64,000 nt of DNA, taken from assembly GCA_016098155.1 (NCBI GenBank), contig JAAAJB010000127.1, positions 1 through 64,000 on the forward strand, given 5' to 3'. Positions 38,114 to 51,433 of this stretch are shown here, in pieces; positions within the stretch are counted from its first letter, which is position 1, and every line of letters begins with the position of its first letter. Made by a program: the position numbers and the translations under genes. The notes under the pieces are model-generated. The model saw only the letters and a list, made by a program, of their open reading frames with translations, was not told where the DNA came from and ran no database searches. The DNA comes from Actinomortierella ambigua (lineage: Eukaryota > Mortierellomycota > Mortierellomycetes > Mortierellales > Mortierellaceae).

Positions 38114-40378
38114 AGTTTTGCCGAATTTTCATAAAGTGGCAGTGCTTACATACATATCAAACCTCAACAAAAAAAAAAAAAAAAGATTTACCTCACCGTG
38201 CATATGGCGGCGGTATGCTGCATGCTACGGTGGTCCTGCATGTGGAAAAAGCATGGAGAAACGTGCATGCATAGATACGCGTTGAGAATAAATAAATAAG
38301 AAAAACACATGTTGGAGACCCAAGTTCATTTCGCCAACTCTGATCAGAGGAGGGGGGTTGATCAGATTTTATGAGGGGGGGGGGGAGATTCCAAGAAGGA
38401 AATAGAACAAACGATTCACTCAGCCCCCAACGGCGTTGATCAACGGCCATTTTGAAAGAGCACGGGTAAGAAAGGGGGCGAGGGAGAAAGGGTGGGTGGG
38501 AGGGAGGGAGGGAGAGAGGGGAAGGGGGAGTGAACGGGGCTGTCGATCCATATGGATTTGGTTGTCATTCCCTCTTCCTATGAGTCAGAAGGAGAAGAGT
38601 CTATGGGAAACCATGGCCATGTATGTATGTCTATGGAGGAATGGAATGTTGAAGAGGGAGGAGGAAGGAATGGTGATAACTCAGCATGGGATCCACACAC
38701 CTTTGAATGGTCCGGGTCAAGGTAGGCCAGGGCGCTTCTGATTTGACCTGTTCCACGCACAGAAAATGTTGGCAAGCCAACGAACGAACACAGGCGAACA
38801 ACAACAACAAGAACAACAAGAACAACAATAACAACAACAAAAATGTTGGAGGATGGATGGCGGGAATTCATCATCCACTCACTTACGCACGCACTCACCC
38901 CATCTCATCTTCATTTAACACCTCTGCTGACTGACATCATCCATCCCTTGTTTTATTTCTTCTTCTTCTTTTTTTATTATTTCTCCTCTTCGACTTTCTG
39001 ACTTCCAGGTATTGTGCATTAGGCTGCAAGTGGCTGCATGCATTCTCCCCCTGCCCCTTCCCTTCATATAGTTCCGGACATCCACATCCGAGAGTGTTTG
39101 CTGCAGCAACTGCATGGGCCATCTCTGATCTCCTCTCTGGTGTGCAGCAGGTTGGCTCTCTCCTATAGTCTTGCCAGTCTTTACACACACACAAAGCAAA
39201 CACCCTGGTCCTCCCTTTGCTCACTATCATCACGATCGAGCCCTTGTTTCCTCTTGACACTACTTACCCTGCATCCATCCAACCTTCCTTCTTTTTCATC
39301 TGTCTCCCTTTCCCCCCCCCTATCCTTCTTTTTTCACTTGTGTGTGTGTGTGTTGTACGCTTTTTGAAAAATTTTCTTTCCCCCCTCTCTCTCTCTCTCT
39401 CCACCTCTTTCTTCTTCTGCATCCCTCTCCTTCCTTCCTTCCTTCCCCCCCTCCCCTATTCGTTCTTTCTTTCCTCTTCTCTTTTTTTTTCTTGTGCCCC
39501 GCATTCGCCCTGTCCTACCTCTTTGCTTCGCAGCAAAGATAACAACATTACTCCCACCACATTCAGCAATAATAACAACCATTGTGAATTCAAATCAGAT
39601 TCCATTTGATTGTGCCTCTGATTCCATTCCATCGCATTCAGCCTGTGTGTGTGACACCTCTTTGCTCACACACATACACGCACACTTTTTTTCCCCCCGT
39701 CCTGTCCTGCTCTGCTCCTTTTTATTTTTTTTTCCCTTTCATTCTTGTCCAACTTGTTTGCGGCCCTACTGACCCGCTCACCCTGATCCCCCTTAGCCTG
39801 ACACGCGCAGCTCTTTAGCTCCTTCTCCTCGCCATCCTTTGTCCTCCACAATCCTTCAGGTCCCCCTTTTTTGCTCCTTCCTCTCTTCATCTACCGCACG
39901 CTTCTCTTCCTTTTAGCGCGCACCCACCGACTCATACACACACTTGCATTACATACACACAAATACACACACACACACACTCACATACACACACCTCACA
40001 CTTCCTCACCTCAGTTCCACCCACGTCCAACTGACCTTACCTCTCTTTCCCGCCATTTTGTGCTGAATCAAAAAGCGCGGGAAAGTAGGTTCTGTGCAGA
40101 AGAGAATTAATTTTTCGTTTTTGGCCCCCCTTTCATCCCTACCCCTCCACCTACATCACTCCTCCCTTCCGCCCACACGCACACACACCCATTCACTCAC
40201 TCACCCATTCACTCACTCACTCACTCACTCACTCACCTACTACTCCCCTTTCCCTGACTTCCCTCTTCATTCACCCCTCTCTCCCTTTTCCCTGTTGTAG
40301 CTGTTGCTGCCCTAAAAGCCTTTTCATTCATCATCTCTGGGCCTGTACTCCCTCAGCTGTACACTTTAATTCCCTCCA
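38114..40378. other. 2.3-kb gene-free region upstream of the zinc-finger gene
   Basis: A 15-A run near 38169-38184, purine-rich 38460-38530, an AAC/AAG repeat at about 38798-38840, and from 39240 to 40370 a long CT/CA-rich stretch on the plus strand containing CA repeats (about 39951-39995) and TCAC repeats. No coding sequence supported. Likely promoter and 5' UTR of the gene at 40379. Confidence 0.6.
40193..40236. repeat. TCAC tetranucleotide microsatellite
   Basis: About 11 imperfect units of ACTC/TCAC in the CT-rich upstream region. Confidence 0.85.
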
Positions 40379-42016
40379 ATGGAGAACGGTCGCAACATCC
40401 ACAACAACAACAACAATAATAACGTTAATGCCGGCACCGGGTCCCAGCTCAGCAACAGCCATGTTGTGGCCGGATCTGGGTCTGGACCTCACCCTACCAC
40501 CGCCAAGTTGTCTGACCAAGCAACAAAGTCGTCGGCCGCCACCATCTTGCTACAGCTCCACAAGCAAGATTCGACCATGATGGATTTAGATGGTAAGACC
40601 ACATGCTCTGTCTATCCTGTTCTCAATCCCTTTATTCTTCTCCAATCACACAATCCTCACCCCTCCCCATCAACCACAGCATGCAAGCATGCTGTTCCCA
40701 TCCCTCCATCCCCTCTTCTTTTTCTCTCTCTCTCTCTCTCTCTGTCTCTTTGTCCCCTCCCCCCCCTTCGTCGCGGTTGTATGTTGTTGTTTTCTTTGCC
40801 TCCCTTCCTTCTTACCTTCCCTATCCCTACCATTGTCTCTCTTTTGTTTTTCTCCCTTGCTTCCCTCCTCCCTCCCTCCTCCGTCTTGTGCTCCATTCGT
40901 GCATGCGCCAAACAACATCAGCATCACAATCTCCTGCATGTGTAATCCCACCACACTGGATGATCCAATCCACGTCCGCCCTAGGCATGCTTCTTTATTT
41001 CGATGACATGACCTTGCATGCCATTCCTTGCCATGTGCCTCCCATGATATGTGTACCATGTACATACCATGGACCACATTGCCACACAACACATTGTTGC
41101 TCTCGGTTTTGATGGGAGGAGGGGAAGAGGGGGGGAAGAAGAGGGGGGAAGGGAGGAAAGAGGGTTTGTCGTACACACCACACCATACCACACACACCTT
41201 TCCACCCATGCCAACCATACCTTGCACACTACAAAGAAAAAGAAAAAAAAAAACTCTCGCACGCACGCATGCAATACACTGACAGACATACGTCTTTTGG
41301 GTGACAAAAAGTATCCACCCCACCTCCCCATGCTGCTCCCCTCCCACCCTACCTTTTATACATACACCTCGGAGCATACACTCGCCTCTGATCCGATGCG
41401 CGCGCACCCTCTTTTCTCGCTGTGCCAACTCTTTCTCTCAAGCCCCTCCCCGCACAGCCTTCGAGCCCAGTTTTACAAATTGACACCGGTTTACCCCGCT
41501 CTCCCTTCCAACTTCCCCTCCCCTCCCCTCAATCCTATATACTCTGGCTATTTGTTGCCCTCAGGCTTAGGCGGTGGCGAAGACGCTGGGGGTGGTGGTG
41601 ATGGTGATGGTGGTGGTGGTAGTGGTGGTGGTGGTGGTGTGGTTGGGCTCCTCCATCCTCCGTCTACCGTACTTCCTTCCCCCCCCCTAGCCTCCCGCCC
41701 TTTTACCCTTTTTTTTACCCTTTGGCTCTGCAGGCCTTGAGCCCTCCTCCTCCTTGGCTCGCTCCCCCATGTCATCATTCTGCATCGATCGAACCATTGA
41801 CGAAAGGGGCTTCTCTTTGTCCAAAACACCAAACACGCCATGCCAGTGGCTCGACGTTCATATGGTGGTTCGCCGCGGATAACGTTTTTGCCGCCGATGG
41901 CTGCCGATCACCATATCTCTCCCACGAGGAAAGATGGCATCATATCCATATCAGTGATGCAGTCTCTATTGTCTGCAGGGAGAGAAACCGGGGAGAGAGA
42001 AAGAGAGAAAGAGAGG

Positions 42017-42052
<36 letters not shown>

Positions 42053-44982
42053 AGATAAATCATTTTCTTTCTCCCCCCCCCCCCTTGGCCTCACTTGGGC
42101 CACAGACACACATGCACACATACACACACATCCATTTTGTGTGTTCACCAGTGAATCCTATCCATGTCCACCTCAGTCCCCAGCCATTTCACTCCTCCCC
42201 CCCTTCCTTGTCTCCACCTTTTCTCATGCCATTCCCATGGAGTCTTTTTTTTTGTGTGTGTGCGTGTGTGCGTGTGTGTGTGTGGTGTATGTGTGTTGTC
42301 TTTCTACTTTCCCGCGCTGACTGGATGCTTCGGGACTATGCATCCTCCTGCTGTCCTGATCAGTCCCTCTCCCCAACACCCCATCCATCCCTTATCCTCT
42401 TCAGTCTCTATCCCTCTCGGGATGGGTGGAGGGAAAAGCGAGGAAAAACACAGCCTGCGAGACAATTGGGAGGAGGCCACCATCAAAAAAAAAATGTCAA
42501 AGTTGACACACAACACGCACACCTAAAAAAAAAAAAAAATCGAGTTGAGAGGAAGGAGAGAGAATGGACGGAAGGATGGAAGAAGTACAAATAGAATGGG
42601 ATCCTCTCCTCCTCTTCCCTGTTCTTGTTGCTCGCTAGCCTCGACTTCATCCTCCTTTCCCCCCCCCCTTCCCTTCCTCCCTCTCTTTCTCTCTCAGCCC
42701 TACCTTACTTCCCTTTCCTTCCTCCTGCAACGCCTCCCATTCTTGCTTTACACATCTCATTCATCGAATGCTGATCGTCGCTCATCCTCATGCGCAACCG
42801 CTGATGCATTCCTCCCCATATGACTCCTCGTTCGACTCGATAGAAGGCGACTCGGCTCCGACAAGCCCAGGGCTGGAAAGCGACGATATTGATCCATCAT
42901 CACAGCGATCCATGTCCGTTGTCTCTACCTCGTCCGCATCTTCCGTGACCACGACATCCTCGCTTTCGTCCTCGACATCCAACGCCACGATCCCTGCCAC
43001 ATCCCTATCGACTCAGCCCCTTGCTCCTTCGGTTGCACAACCGCAGGAACCAGCGTCATCCTCTTCGTCGTCTTCGCTTCTGCCCGGTCGATTGGCTTCC
43101 TCGCTTCCCGTACGTCCTTCACCACTCCAACACGCCACCACTCCGCAGGCAAACCCACGTGGTGGCGAAGAAGCGCCTTTGTCACGTCGTGCTTCGCAGG
43201 CATCCGGTGGACATCTTGATCCGGCGTTGGGTGGCACCACTGCCGCCACCGCACATGTGGGTGACACACGGATGTCTCGACGGTTGTCGGAAGCACGAAA
43301 AGATGTAAAGCCAACACGCCGGCGATCTCTTGCAGAGGAGGGCGAACAAGGAGACGAAGGGGCGGAGGAGGATGGTGATGATGCTGGTGATGAAGACGAA
43401 GGAGATGACGACGATGATGATGAAGATGATGAGGATGATGAGGATGATGATGATGAGATGGACGACGAAGAAGATGGAGATGATGAAGATCAAGTCGAGG
43501 ATATCGAGGAAGATGAAGAGGACGACATGGAGGACAATGAAGTCGACAAAGCTATGGCCCGATCCATCGGTGGTAATAGTGGCAAACAGCAGGGCCGAGC
43601 ACGAGGCAACATGGACGGTACAACGGCAGCAGGGGGGGATGACGACGTGGATGAACAACCCTCACGCGCAGTATCCCAAATCTCGGAAGCTGAGGATGAG
43701 GATGACGAGTCTGGGGTCGAACCCATGGACAGAGACGACTCTGAGAGAAGCAGGCACCATCAAGCTCTCTCTGGGTAAGTTTTTCTTTCATTCTTTCTTT
43801 CTTCCTTCCGTCTTCTTTGGCTTATGATCAACAACCTTTTTTGTTTATTTTGTTTTTGGATGATTGACTGCAAGGGAAGTGGGGGGGAAATGATGGGATG
43901 ACACACGAGAGAGAACATACAGGATTGAAGACCAGCCAGCCAGCCACAGTGCAACAGGGTGAGAGCAAGCGAAATCACACTAGGAAACCACGTCTTGGCG
44001 AGCAAAAAAAGAGGTTCAGGAGAGTAGGAAAGAAGGGGAGGGAAAGGGAAAGGAGGGGGAGGGGAGGGGGGAAAGGAAGGGAAGGGAAGGGAAGGGAAGG
44101 GAAGAGCTGTACACACTCGTATTCCTCATATACCATTCCACCCAGCAAAATACCCGCGACATATCAAGCAGGATAGGGAACATTGAGTCAGCACAACATA
44201 TTTGTACGGCGAAAAAAAAAAGGTCCTGGGATACAACATTGTGCCAACGTAATTACAAGATGGGCAAAGTAGACGACAAGAAAAAAAAAAAACAGGCCCA
44301 TTCTGGACCTGCACAAACGTTGATAACGGTGGGCAAAGAGTTGGACAAGAGATAGACTAAGCATATGCTCAACGCGCTACACCAAGAACAATTTGGTGTA
44401 CAAAAGCTTAAGCCCCACGGACAAGATGTTTTCCGTTGGTTGTTCACCTTTTCCCTCTCCCCAGGCAAACGACATCCGAGCTTTAGACAATTCCCCTCGT
44501 TTTTGTTTTTTTTTTCTTCCATTCTCATTGTCATCACGGCACCAAAAAGAAGAAAGAACTCTAGCCCATGGCTAACGAAATCTTCCTCATCCAATCTATT
44601 ACCTCTCTCTGCGATAACGATCGCAACAACAACAGCTCTCGCGGAATGGTTGAGGTCAGTGGCCGAAACCGATCTGCAGGGAAGAAACTTGCCGTTGGAG
44701 GAGGTGGCGCTGCTCTCGGCAGTAACACCCAATTCCACAACATTCCCGCCTCGGCCCCTTCGTCTGCGCCCACTTCCCCTCAGCTGGGCCCTCAAGGGTC
44801 GGGACATGCTCACCATCACCGCCACCACCCGATGGCCCCCTTGTCCTCGTCCTCTTCTGCGCCACGCAAGAAGATCACTATCACCAAGGACTCGGCACCG
44901 CGAAAGTGGACATGCAAACAAGTCGCTGTCAAAACCCTTGGTGGCGAAATCATCATGCCTCTTTGGTATTCTCGTAAGTTGC

Positions 44983-45024
<42 letters not shown>

Positions 45025-48000
45025 CTCTTCCCATCTTCCCCCTTTATTTTCGTGGATTTTGTTTCCCTGCTGCTTTCCCCTTGCTTTTTTTTTTCTTCCT
45101 CGCCTTTTCTACTATTTTTTTCCCTGCATGCTGGCCTATTCGGTGGGAAACCAAACCTTGCTGGAAAGAGGGTGACAGAGGAGCAAGACATGCGTGAGAG
45201 AGGGAGAGGGAGCGATGCGGGAACTTGATGGGTTGTTTGGGTTGTATTTTTTTTTCTTTCCAACCCTCGTTCATTTCCCTTGTGTTCGTTGGAGGGAAGG
45301 AGGACAATGTACAAAAAAAAATGGGGGAAATGTAGGGAGAACAAAGGACAAGGCGAAGGAGTGGAACGGGTCGCTCGTTTGATATCGCGCTTGTGTACAT
45401 GACATGTACAGCGAATAGGAAAAGCATTGGACAGAAAAAGGATACTGTGCAGGGTATGTGTGCACTGAACAAGGGCTGGTTGGCTTTGCATGCCTTGTGT
45501 ATGGGTGTTTTTTTTTCAACCGAGCTTCGTCCCACGGTGGCGCTCCCCCTCCTTCTTCATCGTCCCGCCATCCCGCAAGTTGTAGGATAGGTGGGAGAAA
45601 ACATAAAAAAACATGATGGAAAGGGGGAAGGGAAGGGAAGGGAGCGAAAGCAGCATGAGTGACAAGGGTCCCTTGCATCCCTATCCTTTGTCCTGTCCTG
45701 CCCTGCCCTGCCCTGTCCTGTCCTGTCAAACTGCCCCCCCTCCCCACTTTCCCTCCCCGCTCCCACTTTTTTTGTATCTCGAACCCCATCTTCCCCCCCC
45801 CCATCTTATATATCCTCTATCTCACACACCGCCATACACACCACTCAGTACACCTGCATGATCATATGGATGGTGTGTCCTCCCCTCCTAAACCCCTCGG
45901 GGAAATATTGGTATCGACATTTCGACTGGCTGACATGAGCAGCCAAACATACTGGATAGGAGAGGGAGGGGAGTGAGGGGGACGAAAAGGGTTCAACAGC
46001 AACAGGATCATGACTTGTACAAAAAAAAAGCTTGTTCAGTTTGCTCTCCGTCTCGCCGTGGGAGTTGGAGATGGGAGCAAGGAAAGGGAGGGGAGGGCGG
46101 ATGGGTTGTTGGGATGGGATGTGCGTGTATACTTGATGTATATATCTGTGTTTGTTTGTTTGTTGTGTTTCTCTATTTTTTATTCCTTCTTGCATAGTTG
46201 AAATTTTGGCGGGAAAAGTGAAATATTTTGAAGGAGCGCACATGGGCGGACCTGCCCATGCATCGAATGCTCTCTTACTTTTCTTTGCTCTATCCTTGCC
46301 CTCCCTCCCCCCCTCATCTTTGCCTTCTCCCATGGTACCCATTCGCCATTCAGTTTCAATTCAATTTCAGATATATACATGCATGGGGAGGGGGGATGGA
46401 AGAGGTAGAAAGGATGGAAGGAGAGGGGGAAGAGGGAGGGGTGTGAAAAAGGGTCGGGATTAACATTGGGGCTGCTGGTTGCTGCATGCTGTCCCAAGTA
46501 GCAATGCAATACGACGTAGCTATTGCGGGAGCGGGCAAGCAATGACGAGCTACCCTTTCCTCTTCCCATACCCATGGGCACCCATGTTACCCTTCCTTCT
46601 CTCGTTCCCTCCCCCAGCCTCCTCCCCATCTCTACAAAAACTGAAAAAGGAAAACGACTGGACGTCAAGGTTTTGAAGACGTAGGACTTCCTTTCTATAT
46701 TAATCCGGCCACATCCATACAAACATGACCCCATGGCTGTGGTCATGCCTCTTTGGAGTGGTATTCACCCTCCAATACTGCCGAAATGGGCTTGAAAGTA
46801 CTGACCATAGACGACCAATCTCTTTTGCTTTCTTTTTCTTCTTCCCCTCTCTCTTTTTTGCTTTGTTCATCATCCCACTCCTCTGCACCCTATATATTCT
46901 TGGTCACCCTCTTTTACCTTCTTCTCCCCCTCCTCCCCATTTACACTCTACAATTTCCTCCCCTCCCCCCGCTCCCCCGTCATCTGATCCTTTCCCCTCT
47001 TATCTCTTTGCATGACCACCGAAAATCTAGGTGAGGATATGCTCTTAAATGAGCGACCACCAACGCCACCGCCACAAGATATCGATACGGAGACGCAGGG
47101 TATTGATGCATCGTCACAACACCCGGGGCATCACCACCACCACCATCACCACCATCACCACCATCATCACATGCTCAACAACAACAGTGACCACCACCAC
47201 CACCACACGCCGTCCCAAATGCAATCGGCTCGTCAAAAGCTAAAGATGAAGTTGAAGGACAAGGCGCTGCGCGAGTCACGGGACCCTGAGACGCAACAAG
47301 AGCTGGACGAGCAAGCGGAGCGGGTTGCCGAGAAGGAGCGAGAGCGAGAGGCGGAGCGGGAGCGACGAATCCGAGAGCACAAGGCACGGGTGCGCGCACG
47401 AGAGTTGCGGGAGCAGCAGATCCGGCTGCAGCAGCGGCGCGAGCAGCTCCGACAGCAGCAGCTGTTGTTGCAGCAGCAGCAACGGGAGCTTGAGCAGGAG
47501 CTTGAGAATGCCGAAGGAGGAGGTGTTGGTGGAGAGTTTGGAGGAGTAGGAGATGAGCCTGCAGTGGGTGGTCGACTGACGAAGCGCATGAAGAAGGAGA
47601 AGGCACCGGGGTCGACGATGGCAGCGGTGTCATCAACATCGACATCGACATCGACAACAGCAGGACTTCATCGGTCATCGCCATTCGCCATCTCGAGGAG
47701 CACGACCCCTTCGGAAGGCGGCGATGGCGGCGAGTCCTCATCGATGATGGGCTCGCCGACCAAGGGAGATCGTCATCACCATCATCATCACCATGGTGGC
47801 AGCCAGCAGCACCTGACAGTGGCCGGGCAGCGACCACGGCCATTTGTGTGCACGATCGAGGATTGTGGCAAGCGGTTTGTGGATGAGATTCAGCTGGAGC
47901 GACACATTGAACGTCACGGACCCAAGGATCTGGCATGTGACCTGGACGACTGTGGCAAGCTATTCTCCAACATTATGTTGTTGCGTCGGCATCAGTCGAT

Positions 48001-49165
48001 GGTGCATAAGCGACGATCGGAGAAATGGGAGGATCCTCCCGGTACGACTCGTCAACGCTCGAGCCGTGCGCGCCGCAAGGAGCTGCAGGCTGCTGCAGCA
48101 GCAGCTGCTGCAGCCGCTGCCGCTGCAAGAAAGGCCTCGGGCGAAGGCGGTGACGACCAGGAGGTGGACGAGTTGAAGGACGAATATGACGATGGTGATG
48201 AGCCACGGGCGAACCAATCGAGGCTTATGTCAGGAGGCGCGCACAAGCGGATGGTAGAGGCCGGAGACGATGTCGAAGGAGGCGCTGGACTTGGTGTGAC
48301 CGAGCGACGAGGCCGCAAGCCGAAACGGGTCAAGTCTGCGGACGACGAGGATGAAGACGAGCTGCAGGAGATGGATGAGCTGCAAGATGACGGAGATGTG
48401 AGCGGAGAAATAGCAGCAGTCCGGCATACAAAGGGCATGGGAGGAAGTGGAGCTGCTAGCCCTCGTAAGAGTGGGGGTAGTGGGTCGTCGTCCTCGCAGG
48501 CACCCGGAACACCCAAACCACGGCCGTTCCGATGCACGTACGACGATTGCAAGAAGGTGTTTATTGATCAGATCCAACTGGAGCGACATCTGGAGCGACA
48601 TGGGCCCAAGGAGCTCGAGTGTGGGATTGATGGGTGCCGGAAGCGGTTTTCGGCCCAGATGCTGTTGCGACGCCATCAGTCGATGGTCCACAAACGACGC
48701 AGTAGCCCACCGGCACCGGACCGCAAGCCTGCAGCTGGTCGCGGTCGAGGCCGCGCTGCGTCGGGCGCTTCTGCGACGGCGAGCGTTGCGGCGGGTGTGG
48801 TGGCGACAACAGGAGGAGGAGGAGCGGCAGCGACCGCCACATCGGCGTCACCGTCCACGTATGCGTCGCCTGTGACGTCGACATCGGTGTCAATCGATGC
48901 ATCGCCTCGTCCTGGTGGAGGTCATGTGCCCCAAGGCGGCGCAGCTTTGCGGTCTTGGACAGATCAAGCCCCTCCTCAGTCGCCCGAGTATGGCTCTGAG
49001 CAGTACTCTCATGGGTCCTCTGCAAAGTCACCGAGTGCAGCGTACCGCGGCGCACCGCCGCCAGTCGCGTCGCACTCTTTGTCATCGTCGTCGCCATCGT
49101 CGGTATCTGCGCCTGTGCGACCACGGTTTGATCCGATCCGTAATCTGGACGATGGCGATGAGTAG
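40379..49165 (+). CDS. C2H2 zinc-finger regulator with duplicated finger pair; four-exon model with very long introns
   Basis: Proposed exons 40379-40592, 42844-43774, 44636-44973 and 47031-49165 join in phase (1, 2, 1) to 1205 residues. Every donor is good (GTAAGA, GTAAGT, GTAAGT) and each upstream exon needs a downstream partner, which is the argument for one gene. Content in order: Asn-rich start (MENGRNIHNNNNNNNVN); Ser-rich then very acidic DDDDDDEDDEDDEDDDDE; a block PRKKITITKDSAPRKWTCKQ and VAVKTLGGEIIMPLWYS; a His run; a coiled coil of Arg/Gln/Glu (about 47270-47510); then two near-identical C2H2 pairs (PFVCTIEDCGKRF ... HQSMVHKRRS, about 47840-48020; PFRCTYDDCKKVF ... HQSMVHKRRS, about 48520-48700). 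Probably a nuclear transcription regulator. Alternative: a separate gene starts at ATG 47012 (MTTENLGEDML), which has its own CT-rich tract upstream. Confidence 0.6.
40593..42843 (+). other. Proposed 2.25-kb intron 1 of the zinc-finger gene
   Basis: Mostly low complexity: CT repeats (40725-40745), GGT repeats (41586-41640), GA repeats (about 41990-42055) and C or A homopolymers. Around 41732-41985 two frames look weakly coding (RSPMSSFCIDRTIDERGFSL; MPVARRSYGGSPRITFLPPM) but they are out of frame with each other and lack a donor, so an additional or alternative exon here is possible but unproven. Confidence 0.45.
44974..47030 (+). other. Proposed 2.06-kb intron 3, or intergenic promoter of a shorter zinc-finger gene
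   Basis: No coding frame supported. It contains CT repeats (about 44987-45018), CCTGC/CCTGT repeats (about 45689-45725), purine-rich blocks and a CT-rich tract at 46820-47010 that resembles promoters elsewhere in this window. Confidence 0.45.
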
Positions 49166-49698
49166 TGTGGTTGGAGGAGGACGAGGAGGACGAAGGGGGG
49201 GGGAAGGAGGGTGCTTATTGTCCTTTTTGCCTTAGATTTCTATTTTTTGGGAGTCCTTTGCTTTTAATGTGTTCTTTCTTTCCTTTCCTTTCCTTCTACA
49301 TTTTGTATTGATTTTTTTTTCCCTTTTGTGTTCTCATGTTTGTACCAAACCATTTCTTCATCTATCTGTGTAGTTTTTTTTTCTATTCTTTCTTCTGTTT
49401 TGCATTATTTTTTGAACGCCCCCTCCCCTTCATTTGTTCTCTCTTTCTCAAGCGAAAGAGAACGAGAGAGACCTTTTTTTTAAAAAGAAAAAAAAAAGAA
49501 AAAAAAAACATCTTTGCCTTTGTCAATAATCTTGTTCACTCGAAAAACTCCCCCCCCCCTCCCTATGTGTAATAAAGCGTAATCTGTCGTGATGCCAATG
49601 TTCTAAAAAGTTTTTTGTTTTTTGTTGTTGTTGGAAAAAAAAAGGAGAGGGAGGGAAGTACCTCGTCCTCATACATACAGCACCCTTCTTGGGTCGCC
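49166..49698. other. Convergent 3' region between the zinc-finger and MEMO genes
   Basis: T-rich after the zinc-finger stop, then A runs (49485-49509) and an AATAAA at 49571-49576. No gene seen. Confidence 0.7.
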
Positions 49699-51433
49699 TC
49701 ACACGTCCTTGGTACAAAACGCAGAAGCGTACGAGACACTCGAGTCCTGGATAGTGCGGACCTGGCTCGATTGTGCGTAATGGACGAACCGAATGCGGTG
49801 GTGCTTGTACTTTTGGTGTTTTTGCTGCAGCTGCTGTTGTTGCTCAAGCCAGTCTCCACCACCACTGCCGCCGTTGTTGCTGTCGTTGTTGTTGTGCTTT
49901 CTCTCTTCCGCCGCTTCCTCTGTCTTTTCAAGGGCCTCGATGGCGGCCATGAGGACGCCGATCGGGTGTCGGCCACAGATGGTGTTCTTGGTGCGATGGA
50001 GGTACTCTGCAAAGGCGCTGTGCGAACCCGACTCGATCTGCGTCATGCCCTCGTGGTCCAAACGCTCGATGCTCGAAAAGATGGGAGGGTCCTGGGGAGG
50101 TGATGGGCCGGCACCACCACCATTACCTTTGATAGCCGCCTTTTGGTACTGGTGGTGAAGGTGGTGGGAGACGTGACCGTGATGGTCGGCATAGTAGGTA
50201 TAGTCGAAGCGGGTGCCCCAGTGACAAAAGTCGGTGGAGATGACAAAGAGATTGTCGGGGTCGTTGAGATAGGGGGCCAAGAGTTGGCCGTAGTGGGCTT
50301 CTTTGGCCGTGGTGAGGGCACCGACGAGGATGGGGACGAGAAGGACCTGGGGAGGGTCGATGCGGAGGGTCTTGGAAGGCGCAGGGATGGTGGTGTTGGG
50401 TTCGAAGCATTTGTAGAGGTAAGGGAGGTGCATCTCCAGACTGTGTTCGCGCTCGTCGGTCTCAAAGGACATTTCGGAGAACTGGCCGGTTGCGTGGAGC
50501 TTCTTGGTCGCTGTTTTTGGTGGGGACGTGTTGTGCATTCCACGAGGTTTTAGTCACAGCAGTAAGTAGAACGACCAGATTCTAGACACAAAATACAAAC
50601 ATAGGGGGCATGTATTATACGTACTCTCCTTGTCGATGATAAGGTTGCCAAGAGGCGTTTCGTATTCGTCACACTTGGACAGCGCGCACCCTGGAAGGTA
50701 GACGTGATGAGATGGTCCGAGGAGGAAGACGCGTTTGCTAATCAAGTGAAGGTGTGAACGGGGCGGAAGAGAAAAAGGGCGAGAAAAAGGACCCTTTCTA
50801 TCTTAGCATGCCTGGTCTGTTTCTTTCTGTTCCATGCATTTTTTTGTTCTTTTGCGAGAGTCTTGAGCAAACCATACAATTTTGAAGGGTCGATGCACTT
50901 GTACGCAAAGGCTGCGGAGGGCCCACTGTAGGAATACCCGGCATGACTAGAAGACCAAATAACAAAAATCGAGGGTGGGTACGTCAGAACAACCTGACGA
51001 ACTAGACCACCAAAAAAAAAAAAAAAAAAAAAAAAGCCCTCAAGTTTCGGGGTATTCGTCGTTGCACCACCTTCCTTCGCCCCCTCCCCTCCATTGTTCC
51101 TGATAAGGGAGGGGGGGAGGGGTACCACTGAGAAGGGCGGGGAGGGGCGGGGCCTTTCTTACGGTGCGATAATGGCTCTCAGGTTGCGGATAGGAAGAGC
51201 ATCGCCGTCCTTTGTCTCCCGTCCTGCCTTTTCCAGCCACGTCGTCAGCTGCGTATCAAGCTTGTCACCTATGGATACGAATTTTTTTAAAGATGGAGGA
51301 TTGACTATCAATGAGGAGTCTCTCACAAAACCAATATGAAGGGGGGGAGAGTGGTTGCTAGAAGAATATTAAAGACTTACGGCTCGAAGAGTACCATGAC
51401 CCGGCATGGCTCGCTTCACGGACGTTGACCATG
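49699..51433 (-). CDS. MEMO1-family protein, 5 exons
   Basis: Exons 51433-51382, 51268-51163, 50946-50878, 50737-50625 and 50510-49699 (minus) join in phase to 383 residues. MEMO proteins share the fold of non-haem-iron dioxygenases; the human protein binds copper or iron and affects redox signalling and cell motility, and the yeast homologue is Mho1. Visible: [14 protein letters not shown] start, [17 protein letters not shown] (metal-ligand His region), [74 protein letters not shown] and VHYAQSSQV. Compared with human MEMO1 (297 residues) it has a Gly/Pro-rich insert and an Asn/Gln-rich insert ([16 protein letters not shown]) near the C-terminus. All donors are acceptable (GTAAGT, GTAAGA, GTATGG, GTACGT). 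Confidence 0.93.

Noticed and set aside
41722..42594. 290-codon plus-strand frame in zinc-finger intron 1
   Set aside because: Mostly GA, CT and GT repeats; no start context and no downstream donor in phase.
44365..45228. 287-codon plus-strand frame overlapping the zinc-finger exon 3
   Set aside because: The alternative frame reads through the GTAAGT donor into CT repeats; the chosen frame keeps KITITKDSAPRKWTCKQ and phase with both neighbours.
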